Below, in pieces: positions 45,406 through 56,841 of a stretch of 64,000 bases of DNA; position 1 is the stretch's first letter; every line of letters begins with the position of its first letter. The position numbers and the translations under genes were made by a program. The DNA is taken from assembly GCF_000737195.2 (NCBI RefSeq), contig NZ_JALM01000038.1, forward strand, positions 1 to 64,000, written 5' to 3'. The notes beneath the pieces were generated by a model, which made no database searches, was not told the origin of the DNA, and worked only from the letters and a program-made list of their open reading frames with translations. The DNA is from Sciscionella sediminilitoris. Lineage in GTDB: Bacteria > Actinomycetota > Actinomycetes > Mycobacteriales > Pseudonocardiaceae.

Positions 45406-46308
45406 CTAGCTCACCGACAGTCTGTCCCGCAGGAAGGGCCAGGCCTTGCCCAGCTCACGCTGCCAGTACGGCCAGTCATGGGTACCGGTCCCGATGCTTG
45501 CCGTATAGGAAATCCCCAGCTTATCGAGGCGCCGTGTGAAGCTTCTGTTCGAGGAGGAGACCAGCCGCTCGACAAGTCCACTTCCCGGGAACACTGCGTC
45601 ACCATTGGCCTTCCGACCATCGCCCCAGGCAAGATACAACGCCGTCCCGCGAAACCGCTCGGCTTGCCGGAAAGGATCCCTACTCACCCATGCGGAGGAG
45701 TTGTCCCGTGGATTTCCGAACGGCGCGTAACCAGGCTCCCCCTGTCGGCGAAGCGTGAAACAAACGAACGCGGAGACAAAACGTTTCGTAATATGTGGTA
45801 AACCACTCAGCGAGACCGCGGTGGTGAAAAGCGAAGGGTGATTCGCGGCATAGGCCAGCGCCCCGTATCCGCCCATCGAAATTCCGGCGACCGACCACTC
45901 CGGTGCGAGCGCGCATCCACCGAGCAGCCGCCGCGGAACTTCTTCGAGATGAAAACGCTCCCATTCCGGTCTGCTCCCGCGACTGTCCGGGTGTGACCAA
46001 TCGGTGTAGTAACCGACCACACCCGCCTCCGGGGCGACCAGGATCGCATCGGTGTCCTCGGCCAGCTCGAGCAGGTTCGTCTTGTCCACCCAGCAACGTG
46101 GATCGTCATCACTGCCGTGCAGCAGATAGAGCACCGGCGTGGGGTAACCCGCGTGCCAGTTCTTCGGGAAGACGAGCAGACACTCGGCACGGCGCCCGAG
46201 CGCGGCCGAGTCGAAGGAGCACAGCCGCACTCGTTCGTCCCCGTACTCGTCCTCGATCCGGACGCCCGAATCGAGAGCATGATCACGGAACGCACGCATC
46301 GCTTCCAT
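45406..46308 (-). CDS. Esterase of the Ag85/esterase D fold, no signal peptide
   Basis: A 300-residue alpha/beta hydrolase of the putative-esterase family (PF00756), to which mycolyltransferases of the antigen 85 complex belong. Features are LLHGSDDDP near residue 63, VGYYTDWSHPD near 98 (compare the Ag85 YSDW region), nucleophile Ser144 in GISMGGYG, and TGTHDWPYWQRELGKAWPFL near the C-terminus, the Ag85-like His block. There is no signal peptide, unlike true Ag85 proteins, so it should act in the cytoplasm. Its place before the FAAL-PKS pair mirrors fbp-fadD32-pks13. It may hydrolyse or transfer the PKS product. The ATG at 46308 follows AGAGGAAG. Confidence 0.78.
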   Translation of the reverse strand: MEAMRAFRDHALDSGVRIEDEYGDERVRLCSFDSAALGRRAECLLVFPKNWHAGYPTPVLYLLHGSDDDPRCWVDKTNLLELAEDTDAILVAPEAGVVGYYTDWSHPDSRGSRPEWERFHLEEVPRRLLGGCALAPEWSVAGISMGGYGALAYAANHPSLFTTAVSLSGLPHITKRFVSAFVCFTLRRQGEPGYAPFGNPRDNSSAWVSRDPFRQAERFRGTALYLAWGDGRKANGDAVFPGSGLVERLVSSSNRSFTRRLDKLGISYTASIGTGTHDWPYWQRELGKAWPFLRDRLSVS

Positions 46309-46393
46309 GGCAATCTTCCTCTCTCGAGAGCATCACGCGATCGGGGGCCGTAGGATAACGCCCAGTCATGAGGGTTCGGTCACGAGGAGTCAG

Positions 46394-47683
46394 GTGAACA
46401 CTACCGAGGTATACGCGCCCCGGGTAGGGCAACGCCCATGGCTCGCGCTCGCCGCCACCGTGGTCGGTGCGATCATGGTGGGTCTCGACGGCACCGCCGT
46501 CACGATCGCGGCACCCTATGTCGCCCGGGATGTGCACGCGACGCTGCCCGAACTGGAGTTCATCGCGAACGCCTATCTCATCGCCCTCGCGATCGGGCTG
46601 CTCCCGGCCGGACGGGTCGCCGACCGGATCGGGCGGCGGACCACGTTCATGATCGGCGTGCTCGGCTTCGGGCTCAGCTCGGTCGGCATCGCCCTTTCCG
46701 GAAGCGTGACCGCGCTGATCGTGTTCCGGGCGATCCAGGGGCTCGCCGGCGCCCTGCTGCAGCCCGCCGCGCTCGCCCTGCTGCGCACCGCCTTCGACGC
46801 GAAACGTCTCCCGCTCGCGCTCGGCGTGTGGAGCGGGGTGAACGCGCTCGCGATCGGGCTCGGCCCGGTGCTGGCCGGGGTGATCGTGGAATATCTCGAT
46901 TGGCCCGCCATCTTCCTGATCAACCTGCCGATCGGGATCATCGCCGCGGTCAGTGCGCTGTTCGCGGTCCAGGAATCGCACGCCCGCGATGCCAAGGTGC
47001 TCAGCTCGCTGCGCACCCTGCTCACCCATCGCACGGTGCTCGTCACGAGCGCGGTGATCGCGCTGAGCTCGTTCGGCATCTTCGGGCTGCTGTTCATGCT
47101 CACCCTCTACCTGCAGAACGTGCTCGGCCTTTCCCCGATCGTCGCCGGGTTGTGGATTCTCGGCCCGACGGCCACGGTGGTGTTCTCCGCGCTGATCGGC
47201 GGGGCGCTCGGCGAACGATTCGGCCCGCGCTGGCCGATGACCGCCGGACTGCTGTTCGTCGGCTGCGGCATCTTCGGCGTGGCCGGTGCCGGACAGCCGG
47301 CCGGTTACTGGGAACTCGTACTGCCCGCGTTGGGTGTCGGGATCGGCACCGGGCTGTGCGTGGTGCCCGCGACCAACGCCCTGCTCGCGGCCGCCGGGGA
47401 ACGGCTCACCGGCATCGCATCGGCCGTACAGCAGGCGGGCAGTCAGTTCGGCGGGCTGCTCGGGATCGCGCTGCTCGGCACGGTGCTCTCCTCCACCGTC
47501 GCGGGTTCCGTACCGTCGGGCACCACCGGCGTGGACGACATCGCACAGGGCATGGTGCCCCATGGGGTGACCGCCGATGTCGCGCACACGGCGTTCACCA
47601 GCGGGATGAACATCGCCCTGATCGTGGCAGCCGGGATCACCGTGCTCGGTGCGCTCGGGACCGCGCTGCTCGCGCGGCGCTGA
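46394..47683 (+). CDS. MFS transporter, DHA2-type
   Basis: A 429-residue multidrug-type major facilitator. The opening LALAATVVGAIMVGLDGTAVTIAAPYVARD and GRVADRIGRRTTFMIG (loop 2-3 motif near 70) are typical of EmrB/QacA-like exporters, though the number of segments (about 12) is on the small side. It starts at a GTG at 46394 with GAGGAG upstream. It is divergent from the esterase across 85 bp and could export a product of that locus, but this is only positional. It overlaps mobA by 47 bp at the 3' end. Confidence 0.85.
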   Translation: MNTTEVYAPRVGQRPWLALAATVVGAIMVGLDGTAVTIAAPYVARDVHATLPELEFIANAYLIALAIGLLPAGRVADRIGRRTTFMIGVLGFGLSSVGIALSGSVTALIVFRAIQGLAGALLQPAALALLRTAFDAKRLPLALGVWSGVNALAIGLGPVLAGVIVEYLDWPAIFLINLPIGIIAAVSALFAVQESHARDAKVLSSLRTLLTHRTVLVTSAVIALSSFGIFGLLFMLTLYLQNVLGLSPIVAGLWILGPTATVVFSALIGGALGERFGPRWPMTAGLLFVGCGIFGVAGAGQPAGYWELVLPALGVGIGTGLCVVPATNALLAAAGERLTGIASAVQQAGSQFGGLLGIALLGTVLSSTVAGSVPSGTTGVDDIAQGMVPHGVTADVAHTAFTSGMNIALIVAAGITVLGALGTALLARR

Positions 47684-48245
47684 GCTGCTCCGCGGTGTCC
47701 ACATCCCGCGCTTCGTCCCCCTGCGCGGTAAGCGTGGCGACCGGGAGCTTCCCGATGGTGGAGCGCAGCGAGGCATCCGCGGGATCGTCCGGTATCGCGG
47801 CGCGCAGTTCCGCGGTGCGCCAGGCCCCGGCGAGCCATTGCGCCCGGCCTTCCCCGTCCCGCAACACGACCCCGGCGGATCCCGGTTCCGTATCGAGCGC
47901 GGCCAGCAACCGCCGCACGGTCGAGGCAGTGAACGCGGGCAGATCCGCCGCGCACAGCACCAGTCTCCGGGGAACCGGCGCGGTCAGGGCCGCGAGACCC
48001 GCGGCGAGCGCGGCGACCGGACCCGATCCCGGGGGCTGTTCCCTCGTCCAGCTCGCCCCGGTCACCTCGGGGCGGCGCGGGCCGACGACCACGCGCTGAT
48101 CCGCCCCGTCCAGCGCGGCGAGCACCTGTTCGAGCAGGCTGTGCGCACCGACCCGGAGCATCGGCTTGTCCACCCCGCTGAGCCTGCGTGCCGCCCCGCC
48201 GGCGAGCACGATCGCCGCGTACGAGTCAGAGCACCCGGGTGGCAT
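47637..48245 (-). CDS. Molybdenum cofactor guanylyltransferase MobA-like
   Basis: A 202-residue nucleotidyltransferase. The GTP-binding signature LAGGAARRLSGVDKPML lies at residues 14-30, and LVLCAADLPAFTASTV (near 95) carries the metal-binding Asp of the family. It would attach GMP to molybdopterin. No other molybdenum genes are in the window. It overlaps the end of the RipA-like gene by 20 bp and the convergent MFS gene by 47 bp. Confidence 0.8.
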   Translation of the reverse strand: MPPGCSDSYAAIVLAGGAARRLSGVDKPMLRVGAHSLLEQVLAALDGADQRVVVGPRRPEVTGASWTREQPPGSGPVAALAAGLAALTAPVPRRLVLCAADLPAFTASTVRRLLAALDTEPGSAGVVLRDGEGRAQWLAGAWRTAELRAAIPDDPADASLRSTIGKLPVATLTAQGDEARDVDTAEQLSAARAARSRAHRAR

Positions 48246-49584
48246 ACGGCATGATATCGCCGTAGCGCACCGAGGTGATGCGCACGCGCATGCCCGACTG
48301 CGGTGCCTCGATCATCTGCCCGTTGCCGATGTAGAGCGCCACGTGATGGATGCCCGAACGGCCCCAGAACAGCATGTCGCCGGGCTGCTTCTGGGAAAGC
48401 GGCACATGGGTTCCCGCGGTGTACTGGTAACCGGAGTACGAGGCGAGCGAGATCCCGGCCGCCGCGAAGGCGTAGGTCATCAGGCCCGAGCAGTCGAAGC
48501 CGGAGTGCATGTAGTCGCCGTAGGAGTCGGCGACCCCGCCGTCGTGGATCCCGATGGTCGGGCCGCTGGCGTTACCGCCGCCCCAGGAGTACCGGATCCC
48601 GAGCGCCGATTTGGCCCTGGCGATCACCGCCGATGCCGAGCCGCCGGTCGCGTGCGAGACATGCCCGCCACCGCTGCCACTGCTGCTACCGCCGCCCCCG
48701 CCCGAGGAGGACGAGGCGGCCGCTTCGGCCGCTGCCTGCTGCGCGGCCTGCTCCTGTTCGGCCTGCTTGGCCGCGAGCCATTCGTTGTACTTCTTGCGCG
48801 CGTCGGTGAGCCCGCCGACCTTCGCCTGCGCATCGTTGAGCTGTTGCTCCAGCTCCTGCTTGCGCTGGGTGATCGACTGCGTCTGCTGCTGCTGGCCCTG
48901 CTGCGCGGTGATCGCGGCCTGCTTGGCGCTGTCCGCGGTGCTCTTGGCCTGTTCCGCGCTCGCCTGCTTGCGCTGGGCCTCGGCGAGCGCTGCCCGTGCC
49001 GTGGACTCCTTGTTCGCCTTCTCGGTGCGCGCCCGCTGCATCGTCTCGAGCGCGTTCAGCTTCGCCCCGCTCACCGCGTTGAGCAGGGAGGCGCGCTCGA
49101 GGAATTCCTGCGGGTTCTTGGAACCGAGATAGGCCGACATCGAACCGACCGTGCTGCCCTGTTCATAGCTGCCCGCGGCGAACGCGTCCAGATCGGCCCG
49201 CGCTTTCTGCACCTGCGCGTCCGCGGCGTCGACCTGACCGCGTGCCGCCTGTGCCGACTGCTCGGCCTTACTCGCGGCCTGCTGGGCGGACTGCATGTCC
49301 ACCATCGCCTTCTTGGCCTGCTCCATCTTGAGCTCGACCTGGCTCTGCAGCTGATTGAGCTGTGCCTCCGCCTGGGAGAGCTGATTGGTGATGGAACCGA
49401 CCTCACCGGCACGCTTGTTCACATCCGCGCGGCCGGAGTCGATCTCGTTGTCGCTCGGGTTCGGCGGCGGTGGCGGCACGGCCGCGACGACGCCACTGAA
49501 CGTCATCACCGCGGCGAGCGTCAACGCGCCCAGCACCCCCGTGCGACGCAGCGCCGACCCCCTCGTCGTGGCTCGATCCGCCAC
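48226..49584 (-). CDS. RipA-like NlpC/P60 peptidoglycan endopeptidase
   Basis: A 452-residue secreted cell-wall hydrolase. A signal peptide (about 1-35, ending near VVAAVPPPPP) is followed by a long coiled-coil domain (about 45-275, Ala/Gln/Lys-rich), then a Gly/Ser linker and a C-terminal NlpC/P60 domain (about 315-452) with Cys365 in GFDCSG and the HHVALYIG histidine. It should cleave the D-Glu-mDAP bond at septa, like mycobacterial RipA. The GTG at 49584 is chosen because GGGAGGTG immediately upstream forms its ribosome site; the in-frame GTG at 49593 is itself part of that site. Confidence 0.9.
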   Translation of the reverse strand: MADRATTRGSALRRTGVLGALTLAAVMTFSGVVAAVPPPPPNPSDNEIDSGRADVNKRAGEVGSITNQLSQAEAQLNQLQSQVELKMEQAKKAMVDMQSAQQAASKAEQSAQAARGQVDAADAQVQKARADLDAFAAGSYEQGSTVGSMSAYLGSKNPQEFLERASLLNAVSGAKLNALETMQRARTEKANKESTARAALAEAQRKQASAEQAKSTADSAKQAAITAQQGQQQQTQSITQRKQELEQQLNDAQAKVGGLTDARKKYNEWLAAKQAEQEQAAQQAAAEAAASSSSGGGGGSSSGSGGGHVSHATGGSASAVIARAKSALGIRYSWGGGNASGPTIGIHDGGVADSYGDYMHSGFDCSGLMTYAFAAAGISLASYSGYQYTAGTHVPLSQKQPGDMLFWGRSGIHHVALYIGNGQMIEAPQSGMRVRITSVRYGDIMPYATRVL

Positions 49585-49795
49585 GTCCTTCACCTCCCGA
49601 CCAGGCTGAGTGGCCCAGTTCTCCCAAGTGCACCACGCATCACGCTAGGCAACTGTGCCACCTGACCCCCGGTTTGACCAGGTAACTCAGGAAAAACATG
49701 CTTATCAAACGTCACAATTACCTCAACAGAAGCAACCTGAACCGATCAAGGTTGCCGAGTGTAGATCAACTTCGGCGCACCGGGCCACGATCGTG

Positions 49796-49836
49796 CGAGC
49801 GGCCCCACCGTGAGTGGTTCCCGATGGGGCCGCTCG
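49796..49836 (-). terminator. Terminator hairpin after the MFS gene
   Basis: CGAGCGGCCCCA (49796-49807) pairs perfectly with TGGGGCCGCTCG (49825-49836), giving a 12-bp stem and 17-nt loop. It lies 15 bp beyond the MFS stop at 49852 and before the RipA-like gene's 5' region, so it should isolate the two units. Confidence 0.75.
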
Positions 49837-49851
49837 GCGGGGCACCGGATG

Positions 49852-51279
49852 TCAGCGCGGTTCGGGGAGCACCCGGGAGCCGATCGCGAAGATCAGGGAC
49901 AGTACCGCGACCACGACGACGAGGGTGCTGAACCCGGCGTGCATGCCACTCGTGCCGAAGGCGTTGAGTACGGTGCCGAGCCCGGCCACCCCGATCGCGA
50001 GCGAGATCTGTTGCACCGTGGTCATCGTGCCGCCGCCGGTACCCGCCCGCTCGGTGGGCACATCGGCGAGCACCACCCGGAACAGCGGGCCCATGACCAG
50101 TCCGTTTCCCCCACCGATCGCGGCGATCCACGGCGCCACCGCCGCGATCCCCACGTCCGGCCAGGCGAGGAACACGGTGATGCCGATCCCGATCAGTCCG
50201 GCCAGCTGCACCAGGATGCCGATCCGCATGACCCGCCCGCCGAACCGGTTCACCAGCCGAGGCGCGGACAACGAGGCCGTCAGGAAGGCCAGCCCGAGCG
50301 GGACCAGGGCCAGCCCGCACTCCAGTGCACTGAACCCGAGGCCCTGCTGGAGCGCGAACACGTAGCCGAAGGTGAACCCGCCCCAGCCGAGGAAGAACGG
50401 CACGCTGACCAGGAGTCCCCTGCGCAGCGATGGCATCCGGAGCAGCGAGGGGGCCAGCAGCGGCGCACCACCGGAGTGCTCGATCCGCTGCTGCGTGCGG
50501 AAGAACGCCAGCGCCGCGAACGGGACCGCGAGCAGCGGCGCGAAGATCCACAGCGGCCAGCCGAGCGACTGCCCTTCGAGCAGCGGCACCATCAGCAACA
50601 GCACGGTCAACCCGAGCAGCATGGTGCCGCGCAGATCCAGCCTGGACCGGATCTCGGAGCGGGTACCGGGCATCCAGCGCGCCGCACCGATCAGCGCGAG
50701 GATCCCGATCGGCACGTTCACCAGGAAGATCGGCCGCCATCCGGAACCCGCGATGTCCGCGGCGACCAGTACCCCGCCGGCGAGCTGACCGACCACCGAG
50801 GCGATCCCTCCGGTGGCCCCGAACGCGCCGATCGCCTTGGCGCGCGCCGCACCCGTGGTCGCCGCGGTGATCGTGCCGAGCACCTGGGGAACCATCATCG
50901 CGGCCGAGGCGCCCTGGGCCACCCGCGCGGCGACGAGCACCGCGGGCGTCGGGGCGAGCCCGCAGGCCAGCGAGGTCAGCGTGAAGGCGGCCATGCCGAT
51001 CAGGAACAGCCGTTTGCGGCCGATGTTGTCCCCGAGACGGCCGCCGAGGACGAGGAACAGTGCGTAGGAGAGGCCGTATCCGGCCACGATCAGTTCTTCG
51101 GAGGACCGGCTCATGTGCAGTTCGGCACCCATCGAGGGCAGCGCCACGTTGACGATGAACACGTCGACGATGGCGAGGAACTGGCCACCGAGCACGGTCA
51201 GCAGGCCGAGCAGCGGCAGGGTTCCCGGTGTCGCCGGCGCCCTGCGCGTCCCGATCCGGGGTTCGCTTGTGACGGTCAT
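49852..51279 (-). CDS. MFS multidrug transporter, DHA2 (14-TM)
   Basis: A 475-residue EmrB/QacA-type drug:H+ antiporter with about 14 membrane segments. QFLAIVDVFIVNVALPSMGAEL forms the first segment, with the D-x-x-x-V-N-V-A-L-P motif C-like pattern of this group, and GGRLGDNIGRKRLFLIG is the loop 2-3 motif. The ATG at 51279 follows GAAAGG. It is divergent from the MmyB-type regulator at 51457, the likely controller. The drug specificity is unknown. Confidence 0.88.
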   Translation of the reverse strand: MTVTSEPRIGTRRAPATPGTLPLLGLLTVLGGQFLAIVDVFIVNVALPSMGAELHMSRSSEELIVAGYGLSYALFLVLGGRLGDNIGRKRLFLIGMAAFTLTSLACGLAPTPAVLVAARVAQGASAAMMVPQVLGTITAATTGAARAKAIGAFGATGGIASVVGQLAGGVLVAADIAGSGWRPIFLVNVPIGILALIGAARWMPGTRSEIRSRLDLRGTMLLGLTVLLLMVPLLEGQSLGWPLWIFAPLLAVPFAALAFFRTQQRIEHSGGAPLLAPSLLRMPSLRRGLLVSVPFFLGWGGFTFGYVFALQQGLGFSALECGLALVPLGLAFLTASLSAPRLVNRFGGRVMRIGILVQLAGLIGIGITVFLAWPDVGIAAVAPWIAAIGGGNGLVMGPLFRVVLADVPTERAGTGGGTMTTVQQISLAIGVAGLGTVLNAFGTSGMHAGFSTLVVVVAVLSLIFAIGSRVLPEPR

Positions 51280-51295
51280 GAGAGCGGGCCTTTCG

Positions 51296-51340
51296 TGAGC
51301 ATCGCAGCGAGCCCTGGCGAGCGAGGAGCGCAACGAAAGC
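51296..51340. repeat. GC-rich intergenic repeat-like element
   Basis: The stretch upstream of the MFS start consists of CAGCGAGCC, GGCGAGCGAGG and GCGCAACGAAAGC blocks. Such sequence recurs in intergenic regions of many actinobacterial genomes. It lies in the 5' leader of the MFS gene. A single copy is seen here, so its repeat nature is recognised by resemblance, not shown by the window. Confidence 0.35.
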
Positions 51341-51388
51341 CCGATCGGATCAACACGGTCATAGAACCACTCTGCGGGAGTTCGGAAA

Positions 51389-51437
51389 CTGGTACCAGGA
51401 GCCCAGTTATCCTGTTACTGGCACTACCTGGCACCAG
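51389..51437. promoter_or_regulatory. Two CTGGYACCAG boxes between MFS and regulator
   Basis: A perfect palindrome CTGGTACCAG (51389-51398) and a near copy CTGGCACCAG (51428-51437) flank an A/T-richer stretch containing TTATCCTGTTACTGG. They lie in the 177-bp divergent region between the MFS pump and the XRE regulator. They are the best candidates for binding sites of that regulator. Confidence 0.55.
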
Positions 51438-51456
51438 CATCGGACAATAGGGCAGC

Positions 51457-52317
51457 ATGGTGTTCATGGGCACCAAGGACGAGCACCGCCGCAAGGAACT
51501 GGGGGCCTTCCTGCGCAGCCGCCGCGAGCGCATCACCCCGGAGCAGGTGGAGCTGCCCACCTCGGGCAGGCGCCGCACCCCGGGACTGCGCCGCGAGGAG
51601 GTCGCGATGCTCGCCGGGGTGGGCGTGACCTGGTACACCTGGCTCGAACAGGGGCGGGACATCAACGTCTCGGCACAGGTGCTGGACGCCATCGCGAACA
51701 CCCTGCGGCTGGACCCGCACGAGCGCGGCCACCTGCTCACCCTGGCCAACGCCCAGTTCGGCGCGACCGAGAAGAACTGCCAGAACCTGCCGGCGGCCAC
51801 CCAGACGATCCTCGACCAGTTGCAGCCCTATCCGGCCTTCGTACTCAATCCGCGCGCCGACATCCTGGCGTTCAACCGCGCCTATGACCGGTTGCTCACC
51901 CCGATCTCGGAGCTGCCCCTCGAGGACCGCAATTCGGTGTGGCTGATGTTCACCTCCCCCGCCTACCGCGCGGGCGTTCCCGACTGGGAAGCCGCCTCGC
52001 GCAAATCCGTCGGCCGGTTCCGCTCCGCGATGGCCAATCATGTCGGCGAACCGGGCTGGAAGGAACTCGTCGCCCGGTTGAAGGCCGCCTCCCCGGAGTT
52101 CACCAAGCTGTGGGAATCCAATGAGGTACTGGGCAACACCAACCTGTCCAAGGAAGTCATCAATCCGCAGGTGGGCAGGCTGCGCATCGACTACACCAAT
52201 ATGTGGCTCACCGACCGCGGTGGACCGCGGCTGATCACCTACACCCCGGCCGATGAGGAAACCCGGCTGCGCCTGTACCGGCTCGCCGAACTCGACGAGG
52301 TCCGCACCCCGGCTTGA
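51457..52317 (+). CDS. XRE-family regulator with MmyB-like domain
   Basis: A 286-residue transcription factor with the same architecture as the regulator at 4907. The HTH has RRRTPGLRREEVAMLAGVGVTWYTWLEQG, and the C-terminal domain (about 110-280) is MmyB-like, with NPRADILAFNRAYDRLL and LRIDYTNMWLTDRGGPRL motifs. It starts at ATG 51457, or possibly ATG 51466. It is divergent from a DHA2 efflux pump and probably represses or activates it in response to a small ligand. Confidence 0.87.
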   Translation: MVFMGTKDEHRRKELGAFLRSRRERITPEQVELPTSGRRRTPGLRREEVAMLAGVGVTWYTWLEQGRDINVSAQVLDAIANTLRLDPHERGHLLTLANAQFGATEKNCQNLPAATQTILDQLQPYPAFVLNPRADILAFNRAYDRLLTPISELPLEDRNSVWLMFTSPAYRAGVPDWEAASRKSVGRFRSAMANHVGEPGWKELVARLKAASPEFTKLWESNEVLGNTNLSKEVINPQVGRLRIDYTNMWLTDRGGPRLITYTPADEETRLRLYRLAELDEVRTPA

Positions 52318-52446
52318 GTCCAATACAGGACAAGCGTACTGTTAGGGGCACGACAGCCCCGGGCCTGCGCATGCGATTCGCGTGCGCCAGACTTGGGCAC
52401 CGTTCCCGAATACGATCTGCGCTCGCCACAGGACATGGAGTTGGAT

Positions 52447-55245
<2,799 letters not shown>

Positions 55246-55257
55246 GCACCGCTCGTC

Positions 55258-55301
55258 CGAAAAACCCCGGTACCCGCCGCGGCGGGTACCGGGGTTTTTC
55301 G
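55258..55301 (+). terminator. Perfect palindromic terminator of acnA
   Basis: A 44-bp perfect inverted repeat: the 22-base left arm (55258-55279, beginning CGAAAAACCCCGG) matches the complement of the right arm (55280-55301, ending CCGGGGTTTTTCG). The RNA would form a stem of about 20 bp with a tiny loop and a run of five U inside its end. It is the strongest terminator in the window. Confidence 0.95.
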
Positions 55302-55353
55302 CGGTCGGAACGCGAGGCGGCACAGGCTCGCGGTTGTGCACCACCATCAACGT

Positions 55354-55377
55354 GACATACCGTCAGTACGGTATGTC
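55354..55377 (+). promoter_or_regulatory. 24-bp operator upstream of the BVMO-like gene
   Basis: A perfect inverted repeat with arms GACATACCGT (55354-55363) and ACGGTATGTC (55368-55377) around CAGT. It ends 15 bp before the GTG start, next to the ribosome site, so a bound TetR-type protein would block transcription of the monooxygenase. No regulator gene is adjacent. Confidence 0.75.
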
Positions 55378-55392
55378 TTTGAGGAGGTCCAT

Positions 55393-56841
55393 GTGGCGCG
55401 CGAACCCAAAGTCGTGATCATCGGCGCCGGCATGTCCGGGATCGCCATCGCGGTGACCCTGAAGAAGGCCGGATTCCACGACTTCACCGTGCTGGAGAAG
55501 GGATCCCGGGTCGGCGGGGTGTGGCACTGGAACACCTACCCCGGACTGACCTGTGATGTGCCCTCGCTGCTCTACCGGTACACGTTTGCGGGAAAACCCG
55601 ACTGGTCGCACTTCTTCGCCAAGGGCCCGGACATTCAGCGCTATCACGAGGATGTGGCGCGCGAACACGACGTGACCGGGCACATCCGGCTGAACACCGA
55701 GGTGACCGGGGCGCGGTTCGAGAACGAGCGCTGGCATGTGGAGACCGCGGGCGGGGACCGGTTCGAGGCGGATTTCCTGGTGGCCGCCACCGGGATCCTG
55801 CACCATCCACGGGTCCCCGACATCCCCGGCATGGCGGACTTCGACGGACCGCTGTTCCACACCGCGCGCTGGGATCACCGGGTCGATCCGCGCGGGAAAC
55901 GGGTCGCGGTGATCGGCACCGGATCGACCGGGGTGCAACTGACCACCGCACTGCAGCCGATCGCGAAGCAGTTCTCGCTGTTCCAGCGCACCGCCCAATG
56001 GGTGATCCCGGCACCGACCCGGCTCCCCCAGCCGGCCGCGCTCACCGCGCTGCTGCGTCAGGCACCTTGGCTCAACCAGGCCATTTTCGACGCATCCCTG
56101 CGCGCCTCCCGGGTACTCACCGACATCACCCTCGCCCCGGGGCCCGCGCGCACCCTCGCCCAGGCTTACGCGCGCGCGAGCCTGCGCCTGATCCGGGACC
56201 GGCGGCTGCGTGCCAAGCTCACCCCGGATTACGAACCGTTCTGCAAACGGCAGGTGGTCTCCGGCGAGTTCCACCGTGCCGTGCAACGGAAAAACGTCTC
56301 CGTGGTCACCGAGGAGATCGAGCGCATCGTCCCCGAGGGGATCCGGACCGCCGACGGCACGGTGCACGAGTTCGACGTCATCGCGCTCGCCACCGGTTTC
56401 CAGGCGCACAACTACATGCGCCCGATGCGGTTGACCGGACGAGACGGCACCACGATCGACGAGGCATGGGAGAACGGGACCTTCGCCTACCGGATGACCG
56501 CGATCCCCGGTTTTCCCAACTTCTTCACCGTGCTGGGCCCCAATTCCCCGATCGGGAGCGTGCACCTGCAGTACACCGCGGAGCACACCGGCCGCTACAT
56601 CGTCTCCTTCCTGCGCCGGTTCCGCCGGGGTGAGCTGACCACCGCCGAGGTCACCGAGACCGCGACCAAGGAGTTCAACGAGCAGGTCCGCACCGCGATC
56701 GGCCCGACCGTGTGGAACACCGGCTGCCAGAGCTGGTACCTCGACGACAGCGGCACGGTGGATCTGTGGCCCTTCGACCGCAAGACCCTGACCAGGATGC
56801 TGCGCGAACCGGATCCGGAGCACTACACCGTGACCGTCTAG
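55393..56841 (+). CDS. Baeyer-Villiger-type flavin monooxygenase
   Basis: A 482-residue class B flavoprotein. The first FAD motif GAGMSG lies at 11-16. The BVMO fingerprint FxGxxxHxxxW[DP] is present as FDGPLFHTARWD (150-161), and the second dinucleotide motif GTGSTG is at 175-180. It should use NADPH and O2 to insert oxygen beside a ketone; the substrate is unknown. It starts at a GTG at 55393 after GAGGAGG, within a sequence where an out-of-frame ATG precedes it. It ends at a CTAG shared with the convergent hydrolase stop. Confidence 0.88.
   Translation: MAREPKVVIIGAGMSGIAIAVTLKKAGFHDFTVLEKGSRVGGVWHWNTYPGLTCDVPSLLYRYTFAGKPDWSHFFAKGPDIQRYHEDVAREHDVTGHIRLNTEVTGARFENERWHVETAGGDRFEADFLVAATGILHHPRVPDIPGMADFDGPLFHTARWDHRVDPRGKRVAVIGTGSTGVQLTTALQPIAKQFSLFQRTAQWVIPAPTRLPQPAALTALLRQAPWLNQAIFDASLRASRVLTDITLAPGPARTLAQAYARASLRLIRDRRLRAKLTPDYEPFCKRQVVSGEFHRAVQRKNVSVVTEEIERIVPEGIRTADGTVHEFDVIALATGFQAHNYMRPMRLTGRDGTTIDEAWENGTFAYRMTAIPGFPNFFTVLGPNSPIGSVHLQYTAEHTGRYIVSFLRRFRRGELTTAEVTETATKEFNEQVRTAIGPTVWNTGCQSWYLDDSGTVDLWPFDRKTLTRMLREPDPEHYTVTV

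Noticed and set aside
49594-49795. Possible cyclic-di-AMP (ydaO) riboswitch before the RipA-like gene
   Set aside because: Such riboswitches often precede NlpC/P60 genes, but I could not find the conserved ydaO sequence blocks here; the region shows only A/T-rich promoter-like sequence.
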